DNA from: Candidatus Gallibacteroides avistercoris | GTDB lineage: Bacteria > Bacteroidota > Bacteroidia > Bacteroidales > CHK158-818 | DNA length: 11,551 nucleotides | Reading direction: 5' to 3' | Assembly (NCBI GenBank): GCA_018714665.1 | Contig: DVNA01000139.1 | Span: 1 to 11,551, forward strand | Shown here: piece by piece, positions 1 to 7,297 of the stretch | Layout: each line of letters starts with the position of its first letter | Position numbering within the stretch: the stretch's first letter is position 1 | Program-made: the position numbers and the translations under genes | The notes under the pieces: model-generated | What the model was told of the DNA's origin: nothing | Seen by the model: the letters and a program-made list of their open reading frames with translations, nothing else | The model's database searches: none

Positions 1-2220
1 TTTTCGCGATTTCTTGTGAATATACCGCAAACAGTCATTATCGGCAGAAAAGTCTTCACAGACATTCATCTTTTTTAGAACAGCCGATGTAATATCATAA
101 GAAGGATATAGATTTTCTGAGTTGTTGACGATATCGGAACCCCAATAGATACGTCCGTTTCCGTATTTGTTGGAAACCAATCCTTCTGGAATATCGTATC
201 CTCCCCAGATTCGATTGACAGACTCCGCTATTTGTTTGTCGGCGTTAGGATAATCGGTGAGACCGGGAACTGAAACAGGCGGCAATCCGACAACGATAGC
301 ACCGTCTTTAATGAGAGCCTCCATTTTATGGATCATCTTCGGAGTCATCATTTTGAAATCGGGTAAAACCAATAAGCGGTATTTCATTCCGGAGTGGAAA
401 GTGATATATCCATCTTCCATGAAAGCAGACTGGAAAAGAGTTGGTGGACATACATCAAAATTATAACCTTTTTTGTCCGGTAAATACGAATCGTTTCCCA
501 ATGCAGAGGCAGGTGCCTTGAATACGAATGGAGCTTCTTCGGGGGCAAGATACAACACATCTGCAACCGTTACACCATACTGCAACATCATCTGGCACCG
601 GGATACGTAGGTATGATAAGCATCGGCATACGGCCACCATGTCTGATTGCGATCCCAATGAATACCATACCCTCCCATTGTCATGCCCGGACGGATACTG
701 TCCGGGAGACTCTGATGTTGGAACGTATGGTAAGTCAATCTATTGATTCCCGCAGCAAACGCCCAGTCTGTCTGGTTTTTCATGGATGCAGGATGCTGCC
801 TCCAACCGTCTCCTGATGCTGTAAAGGCTTCTGACGGGAGAACTCTCTGACCCTTTATATTGGCTAACGAACTTCCTTCAATCGCACTAAAAGAGGTATT
901 ATACCCACCAGGACTCCAAAACTCACACATCGGAATATCCGCTATGGCTCCAAGTTCAAGGTCCTGCATGGGATTCATATCGTACGGTTCGATTGAAAGC
1001 TGCATACCATGTCGAGCTGCATAATTTTTTACGGCCAGAGCATGATTTTCCAACATAAGATCCTGCATCGTTTGCCTTAAATCCCACAAAAAACGTTCAC
1101 TGATATCCTTGTTTCCAACAATATAACCAGCATATACAGTGAAATAGGGCTGAGGATCGTAACCTCTACGTTTTTTGAATTCTTCGCGCAGTCTTGGAGC
1201 CCAATTCTGCGCTCCCATTTCCCAACTGTCCATGTGGAGGATTTTCAGCCCTCCTGTTGATTCTGGATTACGTTCGCCTATAACGCTGAACAGTTCTTCT
1301 GTAAATACATCCAGATGCGCCAGGAGTGCCGTAGTATCGGATTTATCACATTCAAACCCTATCCCCGGGAACGGTGCCGGACGGGTTACGGCGCCGTTAT
1401 TTCGTATGCCGAAACGCATGATTGTCCATTCCCCGTTGGGTACATCCCACGTAATAGAACCATCTTTCAGTAAAGAGGTCAAATCGATTATCTGATTCTC
1501 TGCAATACCTTCTCCTGGTTTTGCAGGCTCATTCTGTATTTCACGAGGGATATATTGTTTGACTCCGGGTACAGAACTGTATGGAGCTCTGTAATACAAT
1601 GCTTTTTCATCTATATCCTTTATGGCCGCCTGACCATTAGTAGAAGGAAAGGCCAATACGGCAACATCTTCATAATAATCGAGCCATTTTTCTTTCAGTT
1701 CGGGAGTAAAAGTTCCCTCTCCAAAATAGGGAGGTTTAGGAGCTGGTTTTTCAAGTTGTATCGTTTTGATTCCTGCACCGGATACTTGTGTTGAAGATGA
1801 AACAAGGTGTCTCATGGACTGATCTGCTTTTACCCACGGACCTCCGCTACCGGTCCAACCGGGACCGATACCCAGAATCATTGTGATTCCTAACCGTTCG
1901 CATTCTTTGACGGCATGTTTAAAACACTCTTTCCATTCATCACTTAGAAAATCGACTTTTCCACGAGGAACACCGACATTGACTTCAAGAAACACAACAA
2001 AACCAATCCCTTCCTGTTTCATGGATTCGAGGTCTTTGGTCATTCCCTCCTTTGACAGATTGCCGTCCATAAAATACCAATATACTCCTGGTCTGGCGCC
2101 ATCCGGTGGTACAATGAATTCCTTACGTAATAAACATAGCTCTTTTTCCGTTTCATTCTTACACCCTTCCGTAATTAGAATTAGAAAAAGTGCCATAATT
2201 GCAGCATATATATATTTCAT
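1..2220 (-). CDS. GH106 alpha-L-rhamnosidase, lipoprotein (3' end outside window)
   Basis: This is a glycoside hydrolase of family 106, whose members remove terminal alpha-L-rhamnose from plant glycans and glycosides with inversion. The frame is open from the ATG at 2220 to the left edge, giving 740 codons; family members are about 1,000-1,100 residues, so the C-terminal part is missing. Residues 1-19 form a signal peptide ending at Cys20 (ITEGC), followed by a charged KNETEKE stretch, which suggests a surface lipoprotein, although Glu at -2 is unusual for a lipobox. Family hallmarks are RPGVYWYFMDGN (about 43-54), HMDSWEMGAQNW (329-340), ADIPMCEFW (427-435), SEAFT (463-467) and GINRLTYHTFQH (491-502). 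Glu334 and Glu464 are my candidates for the catalytic pair, because their spacing resembles that recalled for BT0986. The gene follows rhaBAT on the same strand, so it probably feeds rhamnose to them. Its base composition looks more A/T-rich than the rha genes. Family is confident; the exact glycan is unknown. Confidence 0.93.
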   Translation of the reverse strand, partial: MKYIYAAIMALFLILITEGCKNETEKELCLLRKEFIVPPDGARPGVYWYFMDGNLSKEGMTKDLESMKQEGIGFVVFLEVNVGVPRGKVDFLSDEWKECFKHAVKECERLGITMILGIGPGWTGSGGPWVKADQSMRHLVSSSTQVSGAGIKTIQLEKPAPKPPYFGEGTFTPELKEKWLDYYEDVAVLAFPSTNGQAAIKDIDEKALYYRAPYSSVPGVKQYIPREIQNEPAKPGEGIAENQIIDLTSLLKDGSITWDVPNGEWTIMRFGIRNNGAVTRPAPFPGIGFECDKSDTTALLAHLDVFTEELFSVIGERNPESTGGLKILHMDSWEMGAQNWAPRLREEFKKRRGYDPQPYFTVYAGYIVGNKDISERFLWDLRQTMQDLMLENHALAVKNYAARHGMQLSIEPYDMNPMQDLELGAIADIPMCEFWSPGGYNTSFSAIEGSSLANIKGQRVLPSEAFTASGDGWRQHPASMKNQTDWAFAAGINRLTYHTFQHQSLPDSIRPGMTMGGYGIHWDRNQTWWPYADAYHTYVSRCQMMLQYGVTVADVLYLAPEEAPFVFKAPASALGNDSYLPDKKGYNFDVCPPTLFQSAFMEDGYITFHSGMKYRLLVLPDFKMMTPKMIHKMEALIKDGAIVVGLPPVSVPGLTDYPNADKQIAESVNRIWGGYDIPEGLVSNKYGNGRIYWGSDIVNNSENLYPSYDITSAVLKKMNVCEDFSADNDCLRYIHKKSRK

Positions 2221-2226
2221 AATTTA

Positions 2227-2370
2227 TTACGTATTTAATGTATCAGTACACCACAAAAGAGAAAAGCCCAAAGCTGACCCCATCATTAGCCATATACACC
2301 TTTGAAATCTCTCCCATTCTGAATTAGAAATCAACAAATGATACGATTGCAATCTCTTCCTCCAAGTCAT
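2227..2370 (-). CDS. putative 47-aa small membrane protein
   Basis: A complete ORF from ATG (2370) to TAA (2227-2229) fills the space between rhaT and the rhamnosidase gene. It begins 4 bp after the rhaT stop and ends 6 bp before the rhamnosidase start. The N-terminal half is basic and amphipathic (MTWRKRLQSYHLL), and residues 26-41 (IWLMMGSALGFSLLWC and neighbours) could form one membrane helix with the N terminus inside. I recognise no family. I see no TAnnTTTG promoter in the gap, so it would be translated from the rha transcript. A 47-codon open frame can arise by chance, and the case rests mainly on the operon-like fit at both ends and the non-random hydrophobicity. Alternatives are an untranslated spacer or the remnant of a lost gene. 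Confidence 0.4.
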   Translation of the reverse strand: MTWRKRLQSYHLLISNSEWERFQRCIWLMMGSALGFSLLWCTDTLNT

Positions 2371-2374
2371 TTAT

Positions 2375-3388
2375 TTAGAACAGGTTCGGAAATACCAACG
2401 AGAATATCAGTACGGCCAACCCCACTAGCAATACGGTTATAGTTTGGGACGATACTCCTTTCCACTCTTTCAGGAGAATTCCCCAGACGTTGCTGAAAAC
2501 CACATTCAATGCCATCAGGATACACCACGAAAAGGCCATCATCACACTGCCAGGCTCCAAGAAACTTTTCCCCATGCCGAGACCGAAAAACTGCGAATAC
2601 CACAACAACCCGGCCAACGCACAAAACAACAGGTTATTGACCAGCAAGGACGTTTTCCGGTAATCGCCGAATGTCTTGTTTTTTGTGTTTTGGTAAAGGC
2701 AATATGCTGCATTGGTCAAGAATCCGCCGCAGGTAACCATCAACGTGGCCGGCAAGGTTTTGAACAGTTCGCTGGCTCCGGATACCACCAACGGTTCTCC
2801 GGCTTCGAGCCCCAAAGCGAAACAGGCGCTCATGATTCCTGCCGTCAAGGCTACGACCAGCCCTTTGGTCAAAGCAAAATCCTTTACAGCGGCCCGTTTC
2901 TCTTCTTCGGACATATTCCGGGCGCGTAAACTTCCGGCATACCCGATAATGGCAATACCGGCCAAAGTGATACAAACGCCCAACAACAGAATCAATCCGG
3001 AGCCGGAAAAGAGATCGGTACCCTTCATCAGGGCCGGAATAATAGTTCCAAAAGCCGAGCAGGTACCCAAGGCAATGGATTGACCCAGGGCTACGCCTAA
3101 ATAACGCATACTCAACCCAAAAGTCAAACCACCTACCCCCCAGAGCATTCCGTATCCCATCGCCTTACAAGCGGCAGACACATCTACCGACAAGATCTGG
3201 CACAGGGAGCCGCCAGCCGGGACGGCCAGCAAAGCACCCAGAAAAGGGAATACCAACCAGGCAAAGATACCTTGCGTCAGCCAGAAACTTTCCCACGACC
3301 ACTCTTTTACCTTATTAATGGGAACGTATGAACTGGATTGTCCGAAACTCCCTATGGCAATGATCAATAATCCAATAAAGGTATTCAT
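2375..3388 (-). CDS. rhaT: L-rhamnose/H+ symporter RhaT
   Basis: This is an inner-membrane sugar/proton symporter of the RhaT family (drug/metabolite transporter superfamily) that imports L-rhamnose. The 337-residue product is close to the E. coli protein (about 344) and is almost wholly hydrophobic, consistent with ten helices. Matches to E. coli RhaT that I recognise are NKVKEWSWES (25-34), the WG-GG...GL-MRYLG block (83-98), LLWYSQFF (261-268) and LKEWKG (306-311). One charged cytoplasmic loop, ARNMSEEEKRAAVKD, lies at 156-170. The ATG at 3388 is 18 bp after the rhaA stop, in a purine-rich leader without a clear Shine-Dalgarno sequence. Its place after rhaB and rhaA fits transport of the substrate of those enzymes. 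The call is firm for family and, given the neighbours, for rhamnose as substrate. Confidence 0.95.
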   Translation of the reverse strand: MNTFIGLLIIAIGSFGQSSSYVPINKVKEWSWESFWLTQGIFAWLVFPFLGALLAVPAGGSLCQILSVDVSAACKAMGYGMLWGVGGLTFGLSMRYLGVALGQSIALGTCSAFGTIIPALMKGTDLFSGSGLILLLGVCITLAGIAIIGYAGSLRARNMSEEEKRAAVKDFALTKGLVVALTAGIMSACFALGLEAGEPLVVSGASELFKTLPATLMVTCGGFLTNAAYCLYQNTKNKTFGDYRKTSLLVNNLLFCALAGLLWYSQFFGLGMGKSFLEPGSVMMAFSWCILMALNVVFSNVWGILLKEWKGVSSQTITVLLVGLAVLIFSLVFPNLF

Positions 3389-3406
3389 ACAGGGATTCTT
3401 TTTTTA

Positions 3407-4666
3407 TTAACCTCTTTTTAGCGTAACTTCTCTTTCGTATTGCTGGATATCGGCAATAAAATCTTCTCCTACCGGTACATCGTTCACCAAGCAGAAATAA
3501 TCCCACACGGCATTCCACGGAAGAGATTTAGCCTCTTCCTGCAAAGCCAACCGTTCAAAATATTGCCCGTTGGCTTCGTATTCACGTAGTTTGGCAATCG
3601 GTTCGAGCAGGGCCTGCAACAACGCCTTTTGGGTAGCCCGCGAACCGATTACATAAGCGCCTATGCGGTTAATGGTAGCATCGAAATAATCCAACCCGAT
3701 GTGGACACGGTCCATGGCTCCGCAACGGACAATCTCTTTGGAGAGATCCAGCAAATCGTCGTTCAGAATGACTACGTGGTCGCTGTCCCAGCGGATGGGG
3801 CGACTTACGTGCAACATGATTTCCGGTGTAAACAACAGCAGGGAGGATATCTTATCGGCAATGCTTTCGGTCAAATGGAAATGGCCGGTATCGAGCGTAA
3901 CAATCTTTCCTTTTTTGGCACCATATCCCAAATAGAAATCGTACGATCCCACGGTATAGCTTTCCAGCCCGATACCGAACAACTTGGCTTCGATAGCATC
4001 TTTCATGTGGGTGTATTCGGTAGCAAAAATTTCATCCAGCGACTGTTCCAATATCTGACGGTAATAGAGCCGGCTGGCCGGTACCTCCTTTGAGCCGTCG
4101 TGAATCCAGAGGTTCATCATACAGGGATTTCCCTGTGCCTTGCCCATTTCCTCGCTAATCAAACGGCAACGTTTGGTGTGCTCGATCCAGAAATCGCGGA
4201 TAGCCTTGTCGGGATTGGCCAACGTCAGATTGCCGCTTTTGGGATGAGAGAATGAGGTAGGATTAAAGTCGAGGCTCATGCCATTCTCTTTCGCCCACTC
4301 CATCCAGCTTTTAAAATGTTCCGGGCCCACTTCATTCCGATCAACCTTCTTTCCTTGAAAATCGCCGTAAATTTCATGCAGGCTCAGCCGGTGCTTTCCG
4401 GGCAAAAAAGAGGCGGCTTTTAAGACATCGGCCCTTACCTCGTCTATATTGCGGGCTTTCCCGGGATAATTACCCGTTACCTGGATTCCTCCGGACAGAC
4501 TTCCATCTGGATTTTCAAAACCTACCACATCGTCCGTCTGCCAGCAATGCAAAGACAGCTGTATCCGCTGCAACTGATCCATGGCTTTTTGAACATCTAC
4601 ACCTACGGCTGCATATCTCTGGGCAGCTGCCTCAAAAGCTGTTTTTACTAATTCACTCTTTCCCAT
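3407..4666 (-). CDS. rhaA: L-rhamnose isomerase
   Basis: RhaA converts L-rhamnose to L-rhamnulose in the cytoplasm (EC 5.3.1.14) and needs a divalent metal such as Mn2+. The product has 419 residues, the same length as the E. coli enzyme, and aligns by eye without gaps over much of its length. The metal ligands His262 (in DTGHFH), Asp294 and Asp296 (in RWDSDH) fall at the numbers I recall for E. coli. Other conserved blocks are SLHCWQ-DDV-GFE (38-51), ESYTVGS (235-241), HVSRPIRWDSDHVV (286-299) and DRVHIGLD-FDA-INRI (319-335). The ATG at 4666 lies 25 bp downstream of the rhaB stop, so it is probably co-transcribed with rhaB and rhaT. Some nomenclatures for Bacteroides call this gene rhaI. Nothing is broken or missing. 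Confidence 0.98.
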   Translation of the reverse strand: MGKSELVKTAFEAAAQRYAAVGVDVQKAMDQLQRIQLSLHCWQTDDVVGFENPDGSLSGGIQVTGNYPGKARNIDEVRADVLKAASFLPGKHRLSLHEIYGDFQGKKVDRNEVGPEHFKSWMEWAKENGMSLDFNPTSFSHPKSGNLTLANPDKAIRDFWIEHTKRCRLISEEMGKAQGNPCMMNLWIHDGSKEVPASRLYYRQILEQSLDEIFATEYTHMKDAIEAKLFGIGLESYTVGSYDFYLGYGAKKGKIVTLDTGHFHLTESIADKISSLLLFTPEIMLHVSRPIRWDSDHVVILNDDLLDLSKEIVRCGAMDRVHIGLDYFDATINRIGAYVIGSRATQKALLQALLEPIAKLREYEANGQYFERLALQEEAKSLPWNAVWDYFCLVNDVPVGEDFIADIQQYEREVTLKRG

Positions 4667-4691
4667 AGTACGTCTTTATTTTAATTTGATT

Positions 4692-6170
4692 TTATCTTGT
4701 TACGATTTTCCGATACTTTGCATAGGCCGCATTCCACAGATCCCGTTCCTGCGGTTGAAAAACGGAGGTCTCTATGCACCGGGCTATCACCCGACGCATC
4801 TCCATCCGGTCGTTCACCAATCCCATGGCTCTTGCCTGTATCATGACATTGCCTATGGCCGTAGCCTCCGAAGGACCGGCTATAACAGGTTTATCGATTG
4901 CGTTAGCCGTAAACTGGTTCAAGAGGCTGTTCTTCGACCCTCCGCCAATGATATGCAAACATTCGATGGGGAAAGGAGAAAGCTCTTCCAACGACTCCAA
5001 TACCTGACGATAACGCAATGCCAGGCTTTCAAAAATAGTGCGTATGATGCGGGCATGGGTATCCGGAACAGGTTGTCCGGTACGTTTACAATAGGCTTGA
5101 ATGGCCTCTATCATACCGGGAGGATTTGCAAATTCCGGCTCATCGGGATTTACCAAAGAACGGAAAGGCTCGGCCGATTCAGCCATCTCTACAATTTGCG
5201 AATAGGTATATTCGGTACGCTCCTCCCGTTTCCACTCTTTCCGACACTCTTCCAACAACCACATACCGGTTATGTTTTTCAAAAAACGGGTAGTACCCTC
5301 TATACCGCCTTCGTTGGTAAAATTCAACCGATAGGAGGATTCCGTAATAATCGGTTCTTCGGTCTCTATCCCCATCAACGACCAGGTACCCGAACTCAGG
5401 TAGGCAAAATGCTTATTCCGTGCGGGTACGGCAGCTACCGCCGAGGCCGTATCGTGTCCTGCCACCGCAACAACAGGGACTTTACCGATCCCCGTTTCGG
5501 AGGCCAGCGCATCAGTCAACTCACCAACTACACTCCCCGGAAATATCGGGTCATGCAACAGCGACGACGAAATGCCGATGGCTTCGAGCAGCGACGACTC
5601 AAACTTCTTGGTTCTGGGATTCAATATTTGCGAGGTAGAGGCATCTGTATATTCGCACACTTGCCTACCGGTCAACATATACGACAACAAATCGGGCATA
5701 AACAGAATCTTGTCGGCCTTTTCCAACGGAGTATACCCCTCTTGTTTGGCCGCAAAAAGCTGGTAAAGGCTGTTAAAATTCATGATCTGAATCCCGGTTT
5801 TGTCGTACACCTCTTTTTGAGGTACAATTTTAAAATATTCTTCCGGCTTACCTACCGTATAGGGATCTCGATAGGCTCGGGGCAACCCCAAAATAGCTCC
5901 ATCTGCACCAATATAGGCAAAATCCACTCCCCACGTATCGATACCGATCGAGTCTACCTTTATCTGTTGCTCGGCACAAATAACCAGCGCCTGTTTTAAG
6001 GATTTGTATAAAGAGAAAACATCCCAATAATATTTTCCATGCAACTCCATGATGGCGTTGGGAAAGCGCAGTATCTCCCGCATTTCAAATTTGACACCAT
6101 CTACGGTCGCCAATACCGCCCGGCCACTGGTTGCACCCAAATCGAAAGCTAAAAAATTGTGTTTCTTCAT
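4692..6170 (-). CDS. rhaB: rhamnulokinase
   Basis: This FGGY-family sugar kinase phosphorylates L-rhamnulose to L-rhamnulose 1-phosphate with ATP (EC 2.7.1.5). It has 492 residues, against about 489 in E. coli. The actin-like fold is visible in the N-terminal phosphate loop FDLGATSGR (9-17), GIDTWGVDF (76-84), the catalytic-base block AGHDTASA (237-244; Asp240 corresponds to the general base), YLSSGTWSLMG (257-267) and the C-terminal nucleotide-binding IGGGSKN (408-414) with PSEATAIGN (433-441). It is the first gene of the minus-strand rha operon and sits back to back with the AraC-type regulator. A TATTTTTG -7 box lies 32 bp upstream of the ATG. In Bacteroides literature the gene is also named rhaK. 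Intact. Confidence 0.97.
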   Translation of the reverse strand: MKKHNFLAFDLGATSGRAVLATVDGVKFEMREILRFPNAIMELHGKYYWDVFSLYKSLKQALVICAEQQIKVDSIGIDTWGVDFAYIGADGAILGLPRAYRDPYTVGKPEEYFKIVPQKEVYDKTGIQIMNFNSLYQLFAAKQEGYTPLEKADKILFMPDLLSYMLTGRQVCEYTDASTSQILNPRTKKFESSLLEAIGISSSLLHDPIFPGSVVGELTDALASETGIGKVPVVAVAGHDTASAVAAVPARNKHFAYLSSGTWSLMGIETEEPIITESSYRLNFTNEGGIEGTTRFLKNITGMWLLEECRKEWKREERTEYTYSQIVEMAESAEPFRSLVNPDEPEFANPPGMIEAIQAYCKRTGQPVPDTHARIIRTIFESLALRYRQVLESLEELSPFPIECLHIIGGGSKNSLLNQFTANAIDKPVIAGPSEATAIGNVMIQARAMGLVNDRMEMRRVIARCIETSVFQPQERDLWNAAYAKYRKIVTR

Positions 6171-6201
6171 GATAACATTAGAAAAACCGTTTCTACAAGT
6201 G

Positions 6202-6209
6202 CAAAAATA
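6202..6209 (-). promoter_or_regulatory. -7 box of the rhaB operon promoter
   Basis: The minus strand reads TATTTTTG, a perfect match to the Bacteroides sigma-ABfr -7 consensus TAnnTTTG. Transcription would start near 6196, giving a leader of about 25 nt before the rhaB ATG. A TTTG lies upstream at 6235-6238, but the 25-bp spacing is longer than usual. This is a consensus match only. Confidence 0.55.
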
Positions 6210-6221
6210 AAAATTATAATC

Positions 6222-6229
6222 TATCTTTG
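6222..6229 (+). promoter_or_regulatory. -7 box of the rhaR-like regulator promoter
   Basis: TATCTTTG matches TAnnTTTG perfectly. The predicted start site is near 6236, leaving a leader of about 30 nt before the ATG at 6266. This placement argues against the in-frame TTG at 6227, which lies inside the box. No TTTG -33 element is visible at the expected distance. Confidence 0.55.
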
Positions 6230-6265
6230 TGTTACAAAAATGACATTATACTTTTCAATTTTGAC

Positions 6266-7153
6266 ATGAATTCGCTCGAAACAAGCAGCCACAAATACCT
6301 AACCATCAGTAACACGGACGAAGAGTGGGGCATCGTGGTCACCACCATAGGCCATCAACTGATAGAACCACAAAGTCGCTACCCGCTGACCAAACATCCG
6401 GAAACGTACGATTTCAAACCGTTATCGGGACGTATTCTAAATGAATATCAACTGGTCTACATCACCAAAGGGAGTGGTTATTTTTCCTCCCAATCCTGCA
6501 AAAAACAACCGGTCAAGGCCGGAACCATGATTTTACTGTTTCCGGGAGAGTGGCATAGCTATTATCCTGATCCGGAGACAGGCTGGGACGAATATTGGGT
6601 GGGGTTTCGAGGAGCCCACATAGACCGGCGGGTTGAAAAGCATTTTTTCTCGATCGAGGAACCGTTGCACCAAATCGGAGTAAGCTCTACCATCGTAGGC
6701 CTGTATGAAGACATTATGAAATTTTCGGAAGAGGAGAAGGCCGGATACCAACAGATCATATCCAGTATCGTTCTGCATATTCTGGGGGCGGTCTATTACA
6801 AAGACAGGAACAACACGTTGAGCAACACGATGGAGGTGAACATCATCAACCGAGCACGTATTTTAATGAAAGACAAAATAGGCAGTTCCTCTTCCCCGGA
6901 GGAGATAGCCGAAGAGTTAGGCGTCGGATACTCCCGGTTCCGCCGTATGTTCAAAGACTATACCGGGGTCTCCCCTGCCCAATACCAGGCCCAGTTACGG
7001 ATTTCAAAAGCCAAAGAGATGCTTACCGGATCGCAACGCAACATCTCGGAAATAGCCTATGAACTCTGCTTTGAAAATGCAGGCCAGTTCTCTACCTTTT
7101 TCCGGAAAAAAGTAGGCATAACTCCATCTGAATTCCGTAGACGAACCCATTGA
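6266..7153 (+). CDS. rhaR: AraC-family transcriptional regulator, RhaR-like
   Basis: This is a 295-residue one-component regulator. The N-terminal half (about 30-130) has the beta-rich cupin character of the sugar-binding AraC domain, with LVYITKGSGYF (63-73) and FPGEWHSYYPD (92-102). The C-terminal part (about 190-293) carries two helix-turn-helix motifs: PEEIAEELGVGYSRFRRMFK (211-230) and the signature ISEIAYELCFENAGQFSTFF (260-279), followed by GITPSEFRRR. The frame is open back to a TTG at 6227, but I chose the ATG at 6266 because a -7 promoter box overlaps the upstream codon. It is divergent from rhaBAT and by context probably senses rhamnose or rhamnulose and activates that operon, as RhaR does in B. 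thetaiotaomicron. The family is certain; the ligand is inferred from position. I see no terminator between it and the next gene. Confidence 0.9.
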   Translation: MNSLETSSHKYLTISNTDEEWGIVVTTIGHQLIEPQSRYPLTKHPETYDFKPLSGRILNEYQLVYITKGSGYFSSQSCKKQPVKAGTMILLFPGEWHSYYPDPETGWDEYWVGFRGAHIDRRVEKHFFSIEEPLHQIGVSSTIVGLYEDIMKFSEEEKAGYQQIISSIVLHILGAVYYKDRNNTLSNTMEVNIINRARILMKDKIGSSSSPEEIAEELGVGYSRFRRMFKDYTGVSPAQYQAQLRISKAKEMLTGSQRNISEIAYELCFENAGQFSTFFRKKVGITPSEFRRRTH

Positions 7154-7240
7154 TAGATTTGACCGAACAATAACCAAAAGATTACCAAATATTTTGCTTG
7201 AAAAACTCAAAAAGCGTACAAATAGGTATAAAATTTTTAT

Positions 7241-7248
7241 TTACTTTG
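7241..7248 (+). promoter_or_regulatory. possible -7 box for the SQR-like gene
   Basis: TTACTTTG differs from TAnnTTTG at one position and lies 49 bp before the ATG, in an A/T-rich 144-bp gap. No -33 TTTG is found at the usual spacing. The gap otherwise holds nothing I can name. Confidence 0.35.
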
Positions 7249-7297
7249 CAACACTCAAAAAACATGAAACATTTATAAACACACACAACATATATTT

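Larger units (their letters stand above)
6171..6265. promoter_or_regulatory. rhaB / rhaR divergent intergenic control region
   Basis: This 95-bp A/T-rich gap separates the start of rhaB from the best start of the regulator. It contains two opposed Bacteroides-type -7 boxes (6202-6209 on minus, 6222-6229 on plus). No good TTTG -33 element stands at the usual 19-21 bp distance from either, which is common for activator-dependent promoters. The operator of the AraC-type regulator is expected here. I could not identify a convincing direct repeat by eye. Confidence 0.7.

Noticed and set aside
257..816. Small overlapping frames on both strands in the left region
   Set aside because: The minus-strand GH106 frame is open without interruption through the whole region and carries family motifs.
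2353..2363. GGAGGAAG sequence on the minus strand resembling a Shine-Dalgarno site before a TTG
   Set aside because: It lies inside the small ORF, and genes here do not use strong Shine-Dalgarno sites; the ATG at 2370 is a simpler start.
2444..4093. Several plus-strand open frames of 120-160 codons opposite rhaT and rhaA
   Set aside because: All lie within conserved genes on the other strand, and none shows family motifs or a promoter.
4686..5999. Long open frame (437 codons) on the plus strand opposite rhaB
   Set aside because: It is antisense to a clearly recognised kinase gene. Its product is rich in Arg, Gln, His and Ile with no domain, as expected of the complement of a codon-biased gene.
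7264..7278. Four-codon ATG...TAA mini-ORF in the leader of the SQR-like gene
   Set aside because: Too short to judge, without attenuator-like codons or a hairpin behind it.
7154..7297. Search for a terminator or riboswitch between the regulator and the SQR-like gene
   Set aside because: No stem with a T-run and no recognisable aptamer could be found by eye in this A/T-rich gap.
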